Shown here in pieces: positions 54,731 to 63,659 of a stretch of DNA of 64,000 nt (positions within the stretch are counted from its first letter, which is position 1; each line of letters starts with the position of its first letter). The position numbers and the translations under genes were made by a program. The notes under the pieces are model-generated. The model saw only the letters and a list, made by a program, of their open reading frames with translations, was not told the origin of the DNA and did not search any database. This DNA comes from an uncultured Clostridia bacterium (lineage in GTDB: Bacteria; Bacillota; Clostridia; TANB77; CAG-508), in the NCBI GenBank assembly GCA_934141555.1, contig CAKPCK010000001.1, positions 124,001 through 188,000 of the forward strand, in the 5' to 3' direction.

Positions 54731-55987
54731 ATGGAAGATAACAATAAATACATAAAAAAACAAAGAATTTATAAAATTATAATGTTAATGGTATTAACAG
54801 CATTTATTACAAGTATATTAACTACTATATATATATCAAGATTAGAAAGAAATAGTCAGTCAACAAATACAAATTCAGGAACCTCTTCAATTCTTAATGG
54901 ATTGACAGGTGACAGTAGTTTAACAAAGTCATTAAAAAATATTGAAAAAATAATTAAAAGTAAGTATTTAAATGTTTCAGATATAGATGAAACAAAAGCA
55001 ATAGATGGAGCTATAGAGGGATATATAAATTCTTTAGGTGATGAATATACAGAATATATTCCAGCAGATGAAATGAAGGAATATACAGAAAGTGTGATGG
55101 GAAATTTTGTCGGTATAGGAATATATATGGTTAAAAATACAGAAAAAAATTTGGTGCAAGTACTTTCACCAATTAGAGAAAGTCCAGCAGAAAAAGCAGG
55201 AATAAAAGCAGGTGACTTAATAACAAAAGTAAATGGTGTTACATATACTGCAGACCAAATGACAGAAATGGCTAATACAATAAAAGGTGAAGAAGGATCA
55301 AAAGTAACTCTTGAAATATTAAGAGGTGAACAAACATTAACTTTTGAAGTAGAAAGAAAAAAAGTTAATACAAATCCAGTATATGCAGAAAAGTTAGAAA
55401 ATGATATTGGATATTTAGAAATAACAAGCTTTGATGAAGGAGTAGCAGAAGATTTTAAATCAAAATATCTATCTTTAAAAGAACAAGGAATAAAAGGATT
55501 AGTAATAGATTTAAGAGACAATGGAGGAGGACTTGTAGATGAGGCTTTAAAAATAGTTGATTATATAGTTCCAAAAGATCAAACAGTATTAATAACAGTT
55601 GATAAAGATGGAAAAGAAGAAGTTACAAAATCAAAAGAAGATAAATTAATTGAAGAACCAGTTGTAGTATTAGCAAATGCAAGTTCTGCAAGTGCTTCTG
55701 AAATAATGGCAGGAGCTTTAAAAGATTTAAATGCTGCGCAAATTGTTGGAACTAAAACTTATGGAAAAGGAGTAATTCAACAACTTTTGACATTGAGTAA
55801 TGGAGCAGGTTTAAAAGTTACTGTTGAAGAATATTATACACCAAATAAAACAAAGATAAATAAAGTAGGTATAACACCAGACTATGAGGTATTATTAGAA
55901 ACAAGCATAACAAGAGAGCCAACAGATGCAAACGATACTCAACTAAATAAAGCCAAAGAAATACTAAAAGATAAAATAGGAAATTAG
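54731..55987 (+). CDS. Carboxy-terminal processing protease CtpA-like (S41)
   Basis: A 418-residue membrane-anchored protease. N-terminal helix about 17-35, a PDZ domain about 110-200 (FVGIGIYMVKN, AGIKAGDLITKVNG), and the S41 catalytic region with LVIDLRDNGGGLVDEA, the serine motif NASSASASEIMAG (about 316-328) and the general-base Lys in GTKTYGKGVIQ. It acts on the outer membrane face and could process or degrade the two upstream hydrolases, by analogy to protease control of wall hydrolases elsewhere. That link is inferred from gene order. Confidence 0.93.
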   Translation: MEDNNKYIKKQRIYKIIMLMVLTAFITSILTTIYISRLERNSQSTNTNSGTSSILNGLTGDSSLTKSLKNIEKIIKSKYLNVSDIDETKAIDGAIEGYINSLGDEYTEYIPADEMKEYTESVMGNFVGIGIYMVKNTEKNLVQVLSPIRESPAEKAGIKAGDLITKVNGVTYTADQMTEMANTIKGEEGSKVTLEILRGEQTLTFEVERKKVNTNPVYAEKLENDIGYLEITSFDEGVAEDFKSKYLSLKEQGIKGLVIDLRDNGGGLVDEALKIVDYIVPKDQTVLITVDKDGKEEVTKSKEDKLIEEPVVVLANASSASASEIMAGALKDLNAAQIVGTKTYGKGVIQQLLTLSNGAGLKVTVEEYYTPNKTKINKVGITPDYEVLLETSITREPTDANDTQLNKAKEILKDKIGN

Positions 55988-55992
55988 ATTAC

Positions 55993-56025
55993 AAATATAA
56001 GCTACGATAGTAGCTTATATTTAAG
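55993..56025 (+). terminator. Hairpin after the CtpA-like gene
   Basis: A 13-base perfect stem AAATATAAGCTAC with its complement around a four-base loop. The T tract after it is weak. Confidence 0.6.
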
Positions 56026-56048
56026 TTATAATGAAAGGAAAAATAAAA

Positions 56049-56702
56049 ATGAAGATGAATTTAGCAAATAAACTAACAATATTTAGAATAATATTAGTAC
56101 CAGTTATAATGTTAATTCCAATAATTGATAATTTAGTAGGAATTCCTGGAGAATTTTTAGGAATTTCAACAGCATTTTGGATAATGAATATTATATTTAT
56201 AATAGCATCTATAACAGATAAATTAGACGGATATATAGCAAGAAGTAGAAATCAAGTAACAACATTTGGAAAATTTTTAGATCCATTAGCAGACAAAATA
56301 TTAGTATTATCAGCATTAGTGATACTAGTAGAATATGGTAAAATACCATCATGGATACCTATAATTGTATTGGCAAGAGAATTTATAGTATCAGGATATA
56401 GATTAATTGCAGTAGAAAAAGGTGGAAAAGTAATTGCAGCATCAATATGGGGAAAATTAAAAACAGTAACTCAAATGATAGGAATAATATTTGCATTTTT
56501 AGATAAATTTAAATTTGGAGATTTTATATTTAGAGTATCAACACAAGCAGAAGCGCAAATAAACTCTGCAGGTATATATATGACAACAGGACAATTTATA
56601 ATAAATATAATAACAACAATAGTATTAATACTATCAGTAATAGCTACAATATTCTCAGGAATAAATTATTTAAAAGATGGAAAAGAGTTATTTAAAGATT
56701 AA
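56049..56702 (+). CDS. pgsA: CDP-diacylglycerol-glycerol-3-phosphate 3-phosphatidyltransferase
   Basis: A 217-residue membrane enzyme making phosphatidylglycerol phosphate. The CDP-alcohol phosphotransferase motif (DG-x2-AR-x8-G-x3-D-x3-D) is read across DKLDGYIARSRNQVTTFGKF and the following LDPLADK. About six hydrophobic helices. I choose ATG 56049 (MKMNLANKLTIFR) with AAAGGA nine bases upstream; an ATG at 56031 precedes that site. It supplies anionic lipid. Confidence 0.94.
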   Translation: MKMNLANKLTIFRIILVPVIMLIPIIDNLVGIPGEFLGISTAFWIMNIIFIIASITDKLDGYIARSRNQVTTFGKFLDPLADKILVLSALVILVEYGKIPSWIPIIVLAREFIVSGYRLIAVEKGGKVIAASIWGKLKTVTQMIGIIFAFLDKFKFGDFIFRVSTQAEAQINSAGIYMTTGQFIINIITTIVLILSVIATIFSGINYLKDGKELFKD

Positions 56703-56708
56703 AAACTA

Positions 56709-56735
56709 TTGACAAAATAAAAAAAATAATATAAT
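56709..56735 (+). promoter_or_regulatory. Possible promoter of greA
   Basis: TTGACA and TATAAT with a short 15-base spacing; an 80-base leader follows. Confidence 0.5.
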
Positions 56736-56819
56736 ATATTGCACAAACAAAATTATAAATTTTGGAAAATTTTGTATAGTTTACAAATATTTTATGCATA
56801 AGAAAGGATTGCGATCATT

Positions 56820-57296
56820 ATGGAAGAAAAAGAAGTAATATTAACACAAGAAGGATATGACAAAATAGAAAAAGAATTAGAATTTTTAAGAACAGAAAAA
56901 AGAACAGAAATAGCAGAAAGAATAAAAGTTGCATTAGGATTTGGAGATTTATCAGAAAATTCTGAATATGATGAAGCCAAAAATGCACAAGCAGAAAATG
57001 AAGGAAAAATAGCAGAGTTAGAAAATAAAATAAGACATGCCAAAATAATAGATGAGAAAGAAATAGATACAAAAACTGTTCAAATAGGAAATACAGTAAA
57101 ATTATATGATGTAGAATTTGATGAAGAAGTTGAATATACAATAGTTGGTTCAACAGAAGTAAATTTAGCAGAAAATAAGATATCAAATGAGTCACCAATA
57201 GGAAAAGCATTATTAGGAGCTAAAAAAGGAAGTACAGTTGAAGTTAATGCACCAGCAGGTGTTATAAAATATGAAATATTATCAATAACAAAATAA
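56820..57296 (+). CDS. greA: Transcription elongation factor GreA
   Basis: A 158-residue factor that rescues backtracked RNA polymerase by stimulating transcript cleavage. The N-terminal coiled coil carries the acidic tip FGDLSENSEYDEAK. The C-terminal FKBP-like domain includes SPIGKALLGAKKGSTVEV. Length and motifs are canonical. It has its own leader and terminator. Confidence 0.97.
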   Translation: MEEKEVILTQEGYDKIEKELEFLRTEKRTEIAERIKVALGFGDLSENSEYDEAKNAQAENEGKIAELENKIRHAKIIDEKEIDTKTVQIGNTVKLYDVEFDEEVEYTIVGSTEVNLAENKISNESPIGKALLGAKKGSTVEVNAPAGVIKYEILSITK

Positions 57297-57302
57297 TTTT
57301 AA

Positions 57303-57338
57303 AAAATGTCAAATATTTGTTTGACATTTTTTTTCTTT
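57303..57338 (+). terminator. Terminator after greA
   Basis: AAAATGTCAAA pairs with TTTGACATTTT and is followed by T8. Confidence 0.88.
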
Positions 57339-57365
57339 TATGATAGTATATAATCATGATAAACG

Positions 57366-57377
57366 GAATAAATGTTC
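57366..57377 (+). promoter_or_regulatory. Candidate LexA (SOS) operator
   Basis: GAATAAATGTTC is one base from the Gram-positive LexA core GAAC-N4-GTTC and lies 12 bases downstream of a TATAAT at 57349-57354. It would allow lexA autorepression. Confidence 0.6.
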
Positions 57378-57400
57378 TGTGTAAAAGGAGAAGTGATTAA

Positions 57401-58048
57401 ATGGGAACAAGAGCTGAAACTACAAAAAAAGAGAAGGCAATTTTAAAATTTATAGAAACACAAGTATTAGAAAATGGATATCCACCATCAGTAAGAGAAA
57501 TAGGAAAAGCTATTGGATTAAGTTCAACAGCTACAGTCCATGCATATTTAGAAAAATTAGAAAAAGATGGATATATAAAAAAAGAAGATAAAAAAGGAAG
57601 AACATTAAAAATCATAAAAGGAAGTAATGGAGAACCATATGTAAAATCTTCTAAAGATTTTTATGTTCAAAAAGAATTAGTAGATGTTCCTGTTATAGGA
57701 AGAATAACTGCAGGTCAACCAATATTAGCAGTAGAAAATGTAACAGATACATTTCCAATTCCAGTAGATTTTGTAGGAAATAGTGAAAGCTTTATGCTAA
57801 CAGTAAGAGGAGAAAGTATGATAGAAGCTGGAATATTAGATGGTGACTATATATTAGTAAAAAAACAAAGCAATGCAAATAATGGAGAAATTGTAGTAGC
57901 TTTAATTGGAGATGAAGCAACAGTAAAAACATTTTATAAAGAAAAGGACCATATTCGTCTTCAACCAGAAAACCATACAATGGATCCAATAATAGTTCCA
58001 GACTGCAGGATATTAGGAAAAGTAGCAGGAGTTTTTAGAAAAATGTAA
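57401..58048 (+). CDS. lexA: SOS repressor LexA
   Basis: A 215-residue repressor-protease. Residues 1-70 form the winged helix that binds SOS boxes (PPSVREIGKAIGLSS recognition region). The self-cleavage site is Ala104-Gly105 in RITAGQP, and the Ser139/Lys176 dyad is present in RGESM and TVKTF. RecA filaments would trigger cleavage after DNA damage. AAAGGAGAAG site. A candidate operator lies 24 bases upstream of the start. Confidence 0.97.
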   Translation: MGTRAETTKKEKAILKFIETQVLENGYPPSVREIGKAIGLSSTATVHAYLEKLEKDGYIKKEDKKGRTLKIIKGSNGEPYVKSSKDFYVQKELVDVPVIGRITAGQPILAVENVTDTFPIPVDFVGNSESFMLTVRGESMIEAGILDGDYILVKKQSNANNGEIVVALIGDEATVKTFYKEKDHIRLQPENHTMDPIIVPDCRILGKVAGVFRKM

Positions 58049-58065
58049 TAAGAAAAAATTAATAT

Positions 58066-58096
58066 AAAATAGCAAGAAAAATCTTGCTATTTTATT
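58066..58096 (+). terminator. Terminator after lexA
   Basis: AAAATAGCAAG pairs with CTTGCTATTTT around a six-base loop, followed by an A+T-rich tail. Confidence 0.8.
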
Positions 58097-58137
58097 ATTG
58101 ATATAATATAATAAAAAAAAACGAGGAGAACAAACAA

Positions 58138-59841
58138 ATGAAGCACAAAAATGATCTAAAAATTAAGATAGACAAAGAGCCAAAAAGAAATGACAATATA
58201 TTAAAAAGAATATTAATAATAGCATTACTTTTATTTATTGTAGTGTTTGTATTAAATAAAGCAGAAAACTATTTAAAAGAAAAAACTGCAAATGAAATAA
58301 ATCTAGTATTAAATAATAAAAATGTTACAGCAAATTTAAAACATGAAATAATAGAAGAAGATGGAAATATATATATGTCAATGGATGACATAAAAAACTA
58401 TTTTGATAAATACATATATATAGAAGACGAAATAAATGAAATAGTAACAACATATGATAAACAGATTGCAAGCATAGGATTTGAAACAAATAAATTAACG
58501 TTGAATGGTGCAACTAAAAAGATATATGCGCATGCAATAAAAAAAGATGATGTAATATATATGCCAATTGTTGAAATGAAAGATGTATATAATTTAGAAA
58601 CTACAATTGTGAATAAAAATGTAATATTAGATTCATTAACAAGAAAACAAGTTAAAGCATATGCAAAATCTAATTTATCAGTAAAATGGAAATCAGATTT
58701 CTTTTCAAAAACAGTAGACAAAATCAATAAAGGTGATGTAGTAATTGCAATTGAAGAAAAAGATGGGTGGACAAGAATCAGAACAGAAAATGGAAATGTA
58801 GGATTTGTAAAAAGTGGTAAATTAACAAATTATACAACAACTAGAGATGATTGGGAAGACAAAAAACAAATAACAGGAAAAGTAAATATGTTTTGGGATT
58901 ATTACTCAAAATATGTACAAGCACCAGATAGGACAGGACAAGTAATTGAAGGAGTTAACGTTGTTTCACCAGCATTTTTCTATATAGATTCAAATGGAAA
59001 TTTTAAAACAAAAATAGGTGAATCAGGAAAAAAATATATAGAGTGGGCACATTCAAATGGATATAAAGTTTGGCCAATGGTTCAAAATGATGAAGCAGGA
59101 ATAAAAGTAACATCAACAATATTAAATAGTTATGAAAAACGTCAAGAGCTAATTGAAAATATAGTTGATGTATGTGTTGAATATCAATTAGATGGAATAA
59201 ATATAGATTTTGAAAATATGTATCAAGCAGATAAAGATAAATTTTCAAGATTTATAATAGAATTAGATCCAAGAATGAAAGAATTAGGAGTAGTATTATC
59301 TGTTGATGTTACAGCACCAGATGGAGATGCAAACTGGTCATTATGTTATGATAGAAATGTAATTGGACATGTTGCAGATTATTTAATATTTATGGCATAT
59401 GATCAATATGGTATTTCAAGTACAAAGCCAGGAACAACAGCTGGATATAATTGGGTTGAAACAAATTTAAAGAAAATTATTGAATATGATGAAGTAAAAT
59501 CAGACAAAATTATTTTGGCATTACCATTTTATACAAGACAATGGAAAGTAAATTCTAATGGAGAATTAACAGGAAAGCCATCTACAGTAAGCATGTTAAA
59601 TATAAAAATTCCGAATGGTGTTGAAAAACAATGGAATGAAGAATTACAACAATATTATATTGAATATGCAGATGGAAAAGATACTATAAAAATGTGGATT
59701 GAAGATGGAACATCAATTACAGCTAAAGCTTCATTAGTTTCAAAATATGGATTAGCTGGAACATCAGGCTGGAGAAAAGATATGGAAACATCAAATGTAT
59801 GGACAATAATTAATACTGAATTACAAAAAGCATTAAATTAA
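58138..59841 (+). CDS. Membrane-anchored GH18 glycosidase with SH3-like domain
   Basis: A 567-residue protein. A cytoplasmic basic tail and one membrane helix (about 22-42) precede a copper-amine-oxidase-N-like/stalk region (about 50-170), an SH3-like wall-binding domain (about 175-235) and a GH18 barrel (about 250-567). The catalytic DGINIDFE motif is at 352-359 with Glu359 as acid. Family relatives include YaaH/SleL spore-cortex and other peptidoglycan N-acetylglucosaminidases. It is probably a wall-associated enzyme on N-acetyl sugars; a spore role is possible but unproven. Confidence 0.9.
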   Translation: MKHKNDLKIKIDKEPKRNDNILKRILIIALLLFIVVFVLNKAENYLKEKTANEINLVLNNKNVTANLKHEIIEEDGNIYMSMDDIKNYFDKYIYIEDEINEIVTTYDKQIASIGFETNKLTLNGATKKIYAHAIKKDDVIYMPIVEMKDVYNLETTIVNKNVILDSLTRKQVKAYAKSNLSVKWKSDFFSKTVDKINKGDVVIAIEEKDGWTRIRTENGNVGFVKSGKLTNYTTTRDDWEDKKQITGKVNMFWDYYSKYVQAPDRTGQVIEGVNVVSPAFFYIDSNGNFKTKIGESGKKYIEWAHSNGYKVWPMVQNDEAGIKVTSTILNSYEKRQELIENIVDVCVEYQLDGINIDFENMYQADKDKFSRFIIELDPRMKELGVVLSVDVTAPDGDANWSLCYDRNVIGHVADYLIFMAYDQYGISSTKPGTTAGYNWVETNLKKIIEYDEVKSDKIILALPFYTRQWKVNSNGELTGKPSTVSMLNIKIPNGVEKQWNEELQQYYIEYADGKDTIKMWIEDGTSITAKASLVSKYGLAGTSGWRKDMETSNVWTIINTELQKALN

Positions 59842-59843
59842 AG

Positions 59844-59870
59844 GAAACGAAAATTTTTCGTTTCTTTTTA
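59844..59870 (+). terminator. Terminator after the GH18 gene
   Basis: GAAACGAAAA pairs with TTTTTCGTTTC, followed by T5. Confidence 0.82.
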
Positions 59871-59906
59871 TATATCAGTTTTGATGTAAAATTTATATGA
59901 AAAGCC

Positions 59907-59935
59907 TTGTCAAAAAGCAAGAAAAAAGATATAAT
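59907..59935 (+). promoter_or_regulatory. Promoter of hpf
   Basis: TTGTCA and TATAAT with 17-base spacing, about 50 bases before hpf. Confidence 0.75.
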
Positions 59936-59985
59936 GAAAGTGAACTAGGTGTCAACAATAAAAGAAAAGAGAGGAGCGATTTTTT

Positions 59986-60510
59986 ATGAAAATAAAAATT
60001 ACAGGAAAAGAACTTAAGATAACAGATGCAATAAATGATTATGCAGAAAAGAAAATGGAAAGGATAGATAAATACTTTGATAATGCTGAAGCTGAAATAA
60101 TAGCTAGAGTTGAAAAAAACTATCAAGTAGCAGAAATTAAAGTAATAGCTAATGGAGAAACATTTAGAGCAGTTGCTGAAGAAAAAGACTTATATGCATC
60201 TATAGATAAAGATATAGATATAATAGAAGGACAAATTAGAAAATCAAAAACAAAAAGAGAAAAAATGCAAAAAGATTCAAGCTTAAAAGAGTTAAATGCA
60301 CAAACAATAGTACATGAAGTTGAAGATGAAATTTTAAAAGTAGAATATTATGAAATAAAACCAATGACACCAGAAGATGCAAAATTAAAATTAGAAGAAA
60401 GACCAAGTCAAATGTTTTTAACATTTGTTAATCAAGAAACTGGTAAAGTAAATGTTATACATAGATTAAAAGATGGTAAAAACTTTGGTTTAATAGAACC
60501 AGAAGCATAG
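59986..60510 (+). CDS. hpf: Ribosome hibernation-promoting factor, long form
   Basis: A 174-residue protein. The N-terminal domain (about 1-95, with ITGKELKITDAINDYAEKK) binds the 30S decoding region. The C-terminal domain (about 115-174, with YEIKPMTPEDAKLKLEE and FLTFVNQETGKVNVIHRLKDG) dimerises to form 100S ribosomes in resting cells. The two-domain length is that of long HPF in Gram-positives. AGGAG site and its own promoter and terminator. Confidence 0.96.
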   Translation: MKIKITGKELKITDAINDYAEKKMERIDKYFDNAEAEIIARVEKNYQVAEIKVIANGETFRAVAEEKDLYASIDKDIDIIEGQIRKSKTKREKMQKDSSLKELNAQTIVHEVEDEILKVEYYEIKPMTPEDAKLKLEERPSQMFLTFVNQETGKVNVIHRLKDGKNFGLIEPEA

Positions 60511-60528
60511 AATGGTTATTATAAAAAT

Positions 60529-60560
60529 TAATGAGGCTCAAATTAATGAGCCTCATTTTT
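60529..60560 (+). terminator. Terminator after hpf
   Basis: AATGAGGCTCA pairs with TGAGCCTCATT and is followed by T tract. It can also face the convergent small gene. Confidence 0.85.
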
Positions 60561-60564
60561 GAAA

Positions 60565-60924
60565 TTATAGCTTAAAAGCAAAGAAACTTTGCTTTTGAGT
60601 TTTTACGTTAAAAAAACTTCTCCAAAAAAGATTTCTTTGAAATGCAAATTGTTCAATCATATTTTGGCTATCAGAAATTTTTAACACATTGGGACTAATA
60701 CGCAATAAATCTTCAAATGAAGCTTCAGGAGACTCAATTAATTTCAAGAATTTATTATAAGGAAACTTGATAGATAAACTCTTTAAAATAATAAAATTTC
60801 CAGACTTTTTCAAAGCGCCTAATTCTGTATCATTTTCTTTTAAATATGAATTTTTCCAATTGCCATCAAATAGACAGTCTTTAAAAATAATTACAAACCG
60901 TTTTTTTGAGTACAATTCTAACAT
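60565..60924 (-). CDS. Orphan 119-residue hypothetical protein
   Basis: The minus-strand ATG at 60924 has a strong GGGAGG site seven bases upstream and a clear promoter (60967-60995). The product starts MLELYSKKRFVII and is a soluble, mixed alpha/beta chain rich in Phe, Leu and Lys with no membrane segment. No domain is recognised. A start at 60939 would add five residues before the site. It is convergent with hpf and separately promoted, so probably a real single gene. Function unknown. Confidence 0.7.
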   Translation of the reverse strand: MLELYSKKRFVIIFKDCLFDGNWKNSYLKENDTELGALKKSGNFIILKSLSIKFPYNKFLKLIESPEASFEDLLRISPNVLKISDSQNMIEQFAFQRNLFWRSFFNVKTQKQSFFAFKL

Positions 60925-60966
60925 AATATTTCCTCCCATAAAGTTGGTGAATTTAAACGTATGATA

Positions 60967-60995
60967 ATTATAACATGAAAATCTTTAAAGTTCAA
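60967..60995 (-). promoter_or_regulatory. Promoter of the 119-residue orphan gene
   Basis: On the minus strand, TTGAAC and TATAAT are spaced by 17 bases. Confidence 0.75.
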
Positions 60996-61022
60996 TGCCT
61001 GTAGAAAAATACCCAATAATTA

Positions 61023-62738
61023 TTATTGCACATATGATGTGACTGAAATTGTTTTATTATTTGTGAAAATTACCATACCAGGTTTTGCACCATTAGGTTT
61101 TTTTACATACTGAACTTTACAATAATCAACAGGAACATTTGATGAAAGTTTTGCTTTACTATGTTCAACTGCAAGTTTTGCACATTTTACTAATGTATTG
61201 TCAGAGATATTCTGTCCAGCAGTTTTAATAATAACATGACTTCCTTGAATATCTTTTGTATGAAGCCAAATATCATTTTTATTTGCAAATGTAAATGTAA
61301 GCCAATCATTTTCTTTGTTATTTTTTCCAACATATACCTCAAAATTATCTATATTAAAATGTAATGGAGAATATTGTTTAGTTTGATTTTTCTTTTTAGT
61401 AATTTTTTTGTTATTTTTTTTCGTACTGAACTTTCTTTTATTAATTAAATTCTCAGATATTTCATCTAATATTTCTTGAACTTCTACAAGAGAAGAAGCA
61501 GACTCTATTTCATAAATGATGCTATCAATATAATTTAATTCAGTTTCTGTTTCATTTTTTTGAACAGAGACAATTTGAAATGCATTTTTTAATTTTGTAT
61601 ATTTTTTAAAATAATGTTTTGCATTTATACTTGGAGAATATTTTTTATCTAATGGTATTTTAATTAAATTATTATTATCATAATAATTTTCGAGTTCAAT
61701 ATAATCTGTATGTGTATTAGATAATTTATATAAATTAGAAGTAATTAATTCTCCGTAAAGTCTATATTTATCTTTTTCATCACAATCTTTTAATTTATTA
61801 TTAATACTATTTAAACGATTTAATAATTTTTTTTGAGAGTCAGTTACTAATTTTAAAGCATTGTTTTTATAAGTGGTAAAGTTTTCTACAGTTTCTCTGT
61901 TAAAATAAAAATTATCTATAAAATTATTTAATGAAAGTTCTGTTGATTCGGTATTTCCGATGTTTAATACAAAATCTGAAAGTTTATTGTTTTTATATAT
62001 TTCAGTGAAATGTAAAGTATTTGGAAAAGTTAAAATATCATTTATATATTTTTCTAATTTCAATATGTTCTCTTTGTCAATAGTAGTAATATTACATTTT
62101 TCAATAGCAAATTTTACAAATGATAAACTGAAACCAATAAATGTATTAGCAAATAATTTTGCGAATTCTTCAACTGATAGGGGGAAAGAGTTTTGAAAAA
62201 TACTATATATATCATTAGTTTTGTAATAATCTAACTTTTCTGAAGTGGGTAAGTTATATGTTCTTGATGGAAGAATATCTCTATAAATAGTATCTGTTGC
62301 ATAAATATGTCTTAGTGCATCAATTATAATATTTTTATTATTAGTTAGAATAACATTACTGTGTTTTCCCATAAGTTCTATAATTAGACTTTTTATTTCA
62401 ATTTCATTAAAATCATTTATTGTCTCAATATTAATTTTCACTAATCTTTCTAATCCATACATTTCAATATTTGAAATTTTACCACCTATTAAATGTTTTC
62501 TTAGTAACATACAAAAATTAGGAGCAACAAGCGGATTTTGTTTCGATTTTGTGGTTAAATTAATTCTACAGTTATGTGCATCAATACATATATTTAATGC
62601 ATAATGTACTGAGTTTGAATAAATTCCTAAAACAATAGTGTTTTTATCAGGTTGGTGTATTTTGTCAATTTTGCCACTAATTAGAATATTTTTAAATTCA
62701 TGTGTAATTGCTTTTGTAACAATTCCATCAAATGCCAT
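61023..62738 (-). CDS. rqcH: Rqc2-like ribosome quality-control protein (NFACT family)
   Basis: A 571-residue protein. The NFACT-N domain begins MAFDGIVTKAITHEFKN, a HhH/middle region and a long coiled coil follow (about 290-430), and the C-terminal NFACT-R domain contains DIWLHTKDIQGSHVIIK and KPGMVIF. In Bacillus RqcH binds stalled 50S subunits and recruits Ala-tRNA to add alanine tails that mark nascent chains for degradation. Older names call this family fibronectin-binding protein. AAGGA site before ATG. Confidence 0.95.
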   Translation of the reverse strand: MAFDGIVTKAITHEFKNILISGKIDKIHQPDKNTIVLGIYSNSVHYALNICIDAHNCRINLTTKSKQNPLVAPNFCMLLRKHLIGGKISNIEMYGLERLVKINIETINDFNEIEIKSLIIELMGKHSNVILTNNKNIIIDALRHIYATDTIYRDILPSRTYNLPTSEKLDYYKTNDIYSIFQNSFPLSVEEFAKLFANTFIGFSLSFVKFAIEKCNITTIDKENILKLEKYINDILTFPNTLHFTEIYKNNKLSDFVLNIGNTESTELSLNNFIDNFYFNRETVENFTTYKNNALKLVTDSQKKLLNRLNSINNKLKDCDEKDKYRLYGELITSNLYKLSNTHTDYIELENYYDNNNLIKIPLDKKYSPSINAKHYFKKYTKLKNAFQIVSVQKNETETELNYIDSIIYEIESASSLVEVQEILDEISENLINKRKFSTKKNNKKITKKKNQTKQYSPLHFNIDNFEVYVGKNNKENDWLTFTFANKNDIWLHTKDIQGSHVIIKTAGQNISDNTLVKCAKLAVEHSKAKLSSNVPVDYCKVQYVKKPNGAKPGMVIFTNNKTISVTSYVQ

Positions 62739-62814
62739 TATAATCAGTCCTTATTCATAAATTTAGATTTTTTGTGGAATCTATAAACCTTAATGATAAT
62801 ATCACAAAAATGTG

Positions 62815-63393
62815 TTATTGTAAATAATCGAGAGGATTTACATAGTTATTTTCAATTCTAAAACCAATATGAAGATGACATCCTGTTGTTGCTCCATTTG
62901 TTGGCTTTCCGTTTGATGGATCACTATAATTATTTCCAGATACTCCATATACATATTTTGGGCCAACATTTCCAATAATTTGTCCTTGTTCTATAATTTC
63001 ATCAATTGAAACAATATAGTTAGGGGAGACATGACAGTATGAAATTTTTATACCGTCATAATTTGTTAGAGTTATTGTATATCCACCTCCACCAAGAAAT
63101 CCTATAAATGTTATTATTCCATCACAGGTAGCAATTAAATTTGTGCCTTCAGGTGCAGGAATATCAATACCTTTGTGAAATGTTGAAGCACCTGTTGTAG
63201 GAGCTACTCTTTTTCCGAATTTTGATGAGAGAGTAGTATAACCTGGAATTGGCCAAGCATAAAGTGAATTTCCTAAAAATATTAAATCTTTTTCTGAAGG
63301 GAGTTGTTTTATATTTGAAGAAGAAAAAAATGGAATAAAAAATATACAGATAAAAAATGTTAATATAATTAATGAATAAATAACTTTTTTCAA
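62815..63393 (-). CDS. M23 peptidase (LytM-type), membrane-anchored, TTG start
   Basis: From the minus-strand TTG at 63393 (AAAGGAA site about nine bases upstream) the product is 192 residues. Membrane anchor about 3-23, then a LytM/M23 domain with His73/Asp77 (HKGID) and the His173-Leu-His175 pair (HLHIG). ISYCHVSPN holds a conserved His. An upstream extension to 63522 would run through the tRNA-Trp gene and is rejected. Peptidoglycan endopeptidase of unknown target. It is followed by rqcH in the same direction. Confidence 0.85.
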   Translation of the reverse strand: MKKVIYSLIILTFFICIFFIPFFSSSNIKQLPSEKDLIFLGNSLYAWPIPGYTTLSSKFGKRVAPTTGASTFHKGIDIPAPEGTNLIATCDGIITFIGFLGGGGYTITLTNYDGIKISYCHVSPNYIVSIDEIIEQGQIIGNVGPKYVYGVSGNNYSDPSNGKPTNGATTGCHLHIGFRIENNYVNPLDYLQ

Positions 63394-63412
63394 AAAATCA
63401 TTCCTTTCTGAG

Positions 63413-63447
63413 ATAAAAAAATAGAGAATAGTTAATACTATTCTCTT
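63413..63447 (-). terminator. Terminator of tRNA-Trp
   Basis: On the minus strand AGAGAATAGT pairs with ACTATTCTCT and is followed by a T-rich tract, ahead of the M23 gene. Confidence 0.8.
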
Positions 63448-63456
63448 CAAGATGAC

Positions 63457-63531
63457 TGGCAGGGGTACTAGGATTCGAACCCAGACAAGCGGTTTTGGAG
63501 ACCGATGTGCTACCATTGACACTATGCCCCT
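63457..63531 (-). tRNA. tRNA-Trp(CCA)
   Basis: A 75-base tRNA with encoded CCA. The acceptor AGGGGCA pairs with TACCCCT (one G-U at the end region), the anticodon loop CTCCAAA gives CCA at 63496-63498, and the T loop is TTCGAAT. A TATAAT lies 15 bases upstream on the minus strand. Confidence 0.95.
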
Positions 63532-63620
63532 AAATCAATTACTTAATTATATTAACACAGATTAAAAAAAATTACAATAGATTTTTTCAAAAAAACGAAA
63601 AATATTATGTTTGCATATAG

Positions 63621-63656
63621 CAAAAAAGAAAGCCTATATTTTATAGACTTTCTTAA
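63621..63656 (-). terminator. Terminator of the LPKTG surface protein gene
   Basis: On the minus strand AAGAAAGTCTATA pairs with TATAGGCTTTCTT (one G-U), then a T6 tract. Confidence 0.82.
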
Positions 63657-63659
63657 ATG

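Noticed and set aside
54856..55521. A 221-codon minus-strand frame opposite the CtpA-like gene
   Set aside because: The plus strand encodes intact PDZ and S41 motifs.
57321..57354. TTGACA with TATAAT as the lexA promoter
   Set aside because: The spacing is 22 bases and the TTGACA is part of the greA terminator stem. Only the -10 seems plausible.
60767..60964. A 65-codon plus-strand frame
   Set aside because: It lies opposite the 119-residue gene, which has a promoter and ribosome site; this frame has neither.
63394..63522. N-terminal extension of the minus-strand M23 protein
   Set aside because: It runs through the tRNA-Trp gene and its terminator. The TTG at 63393 with a ribosome site is the better start.
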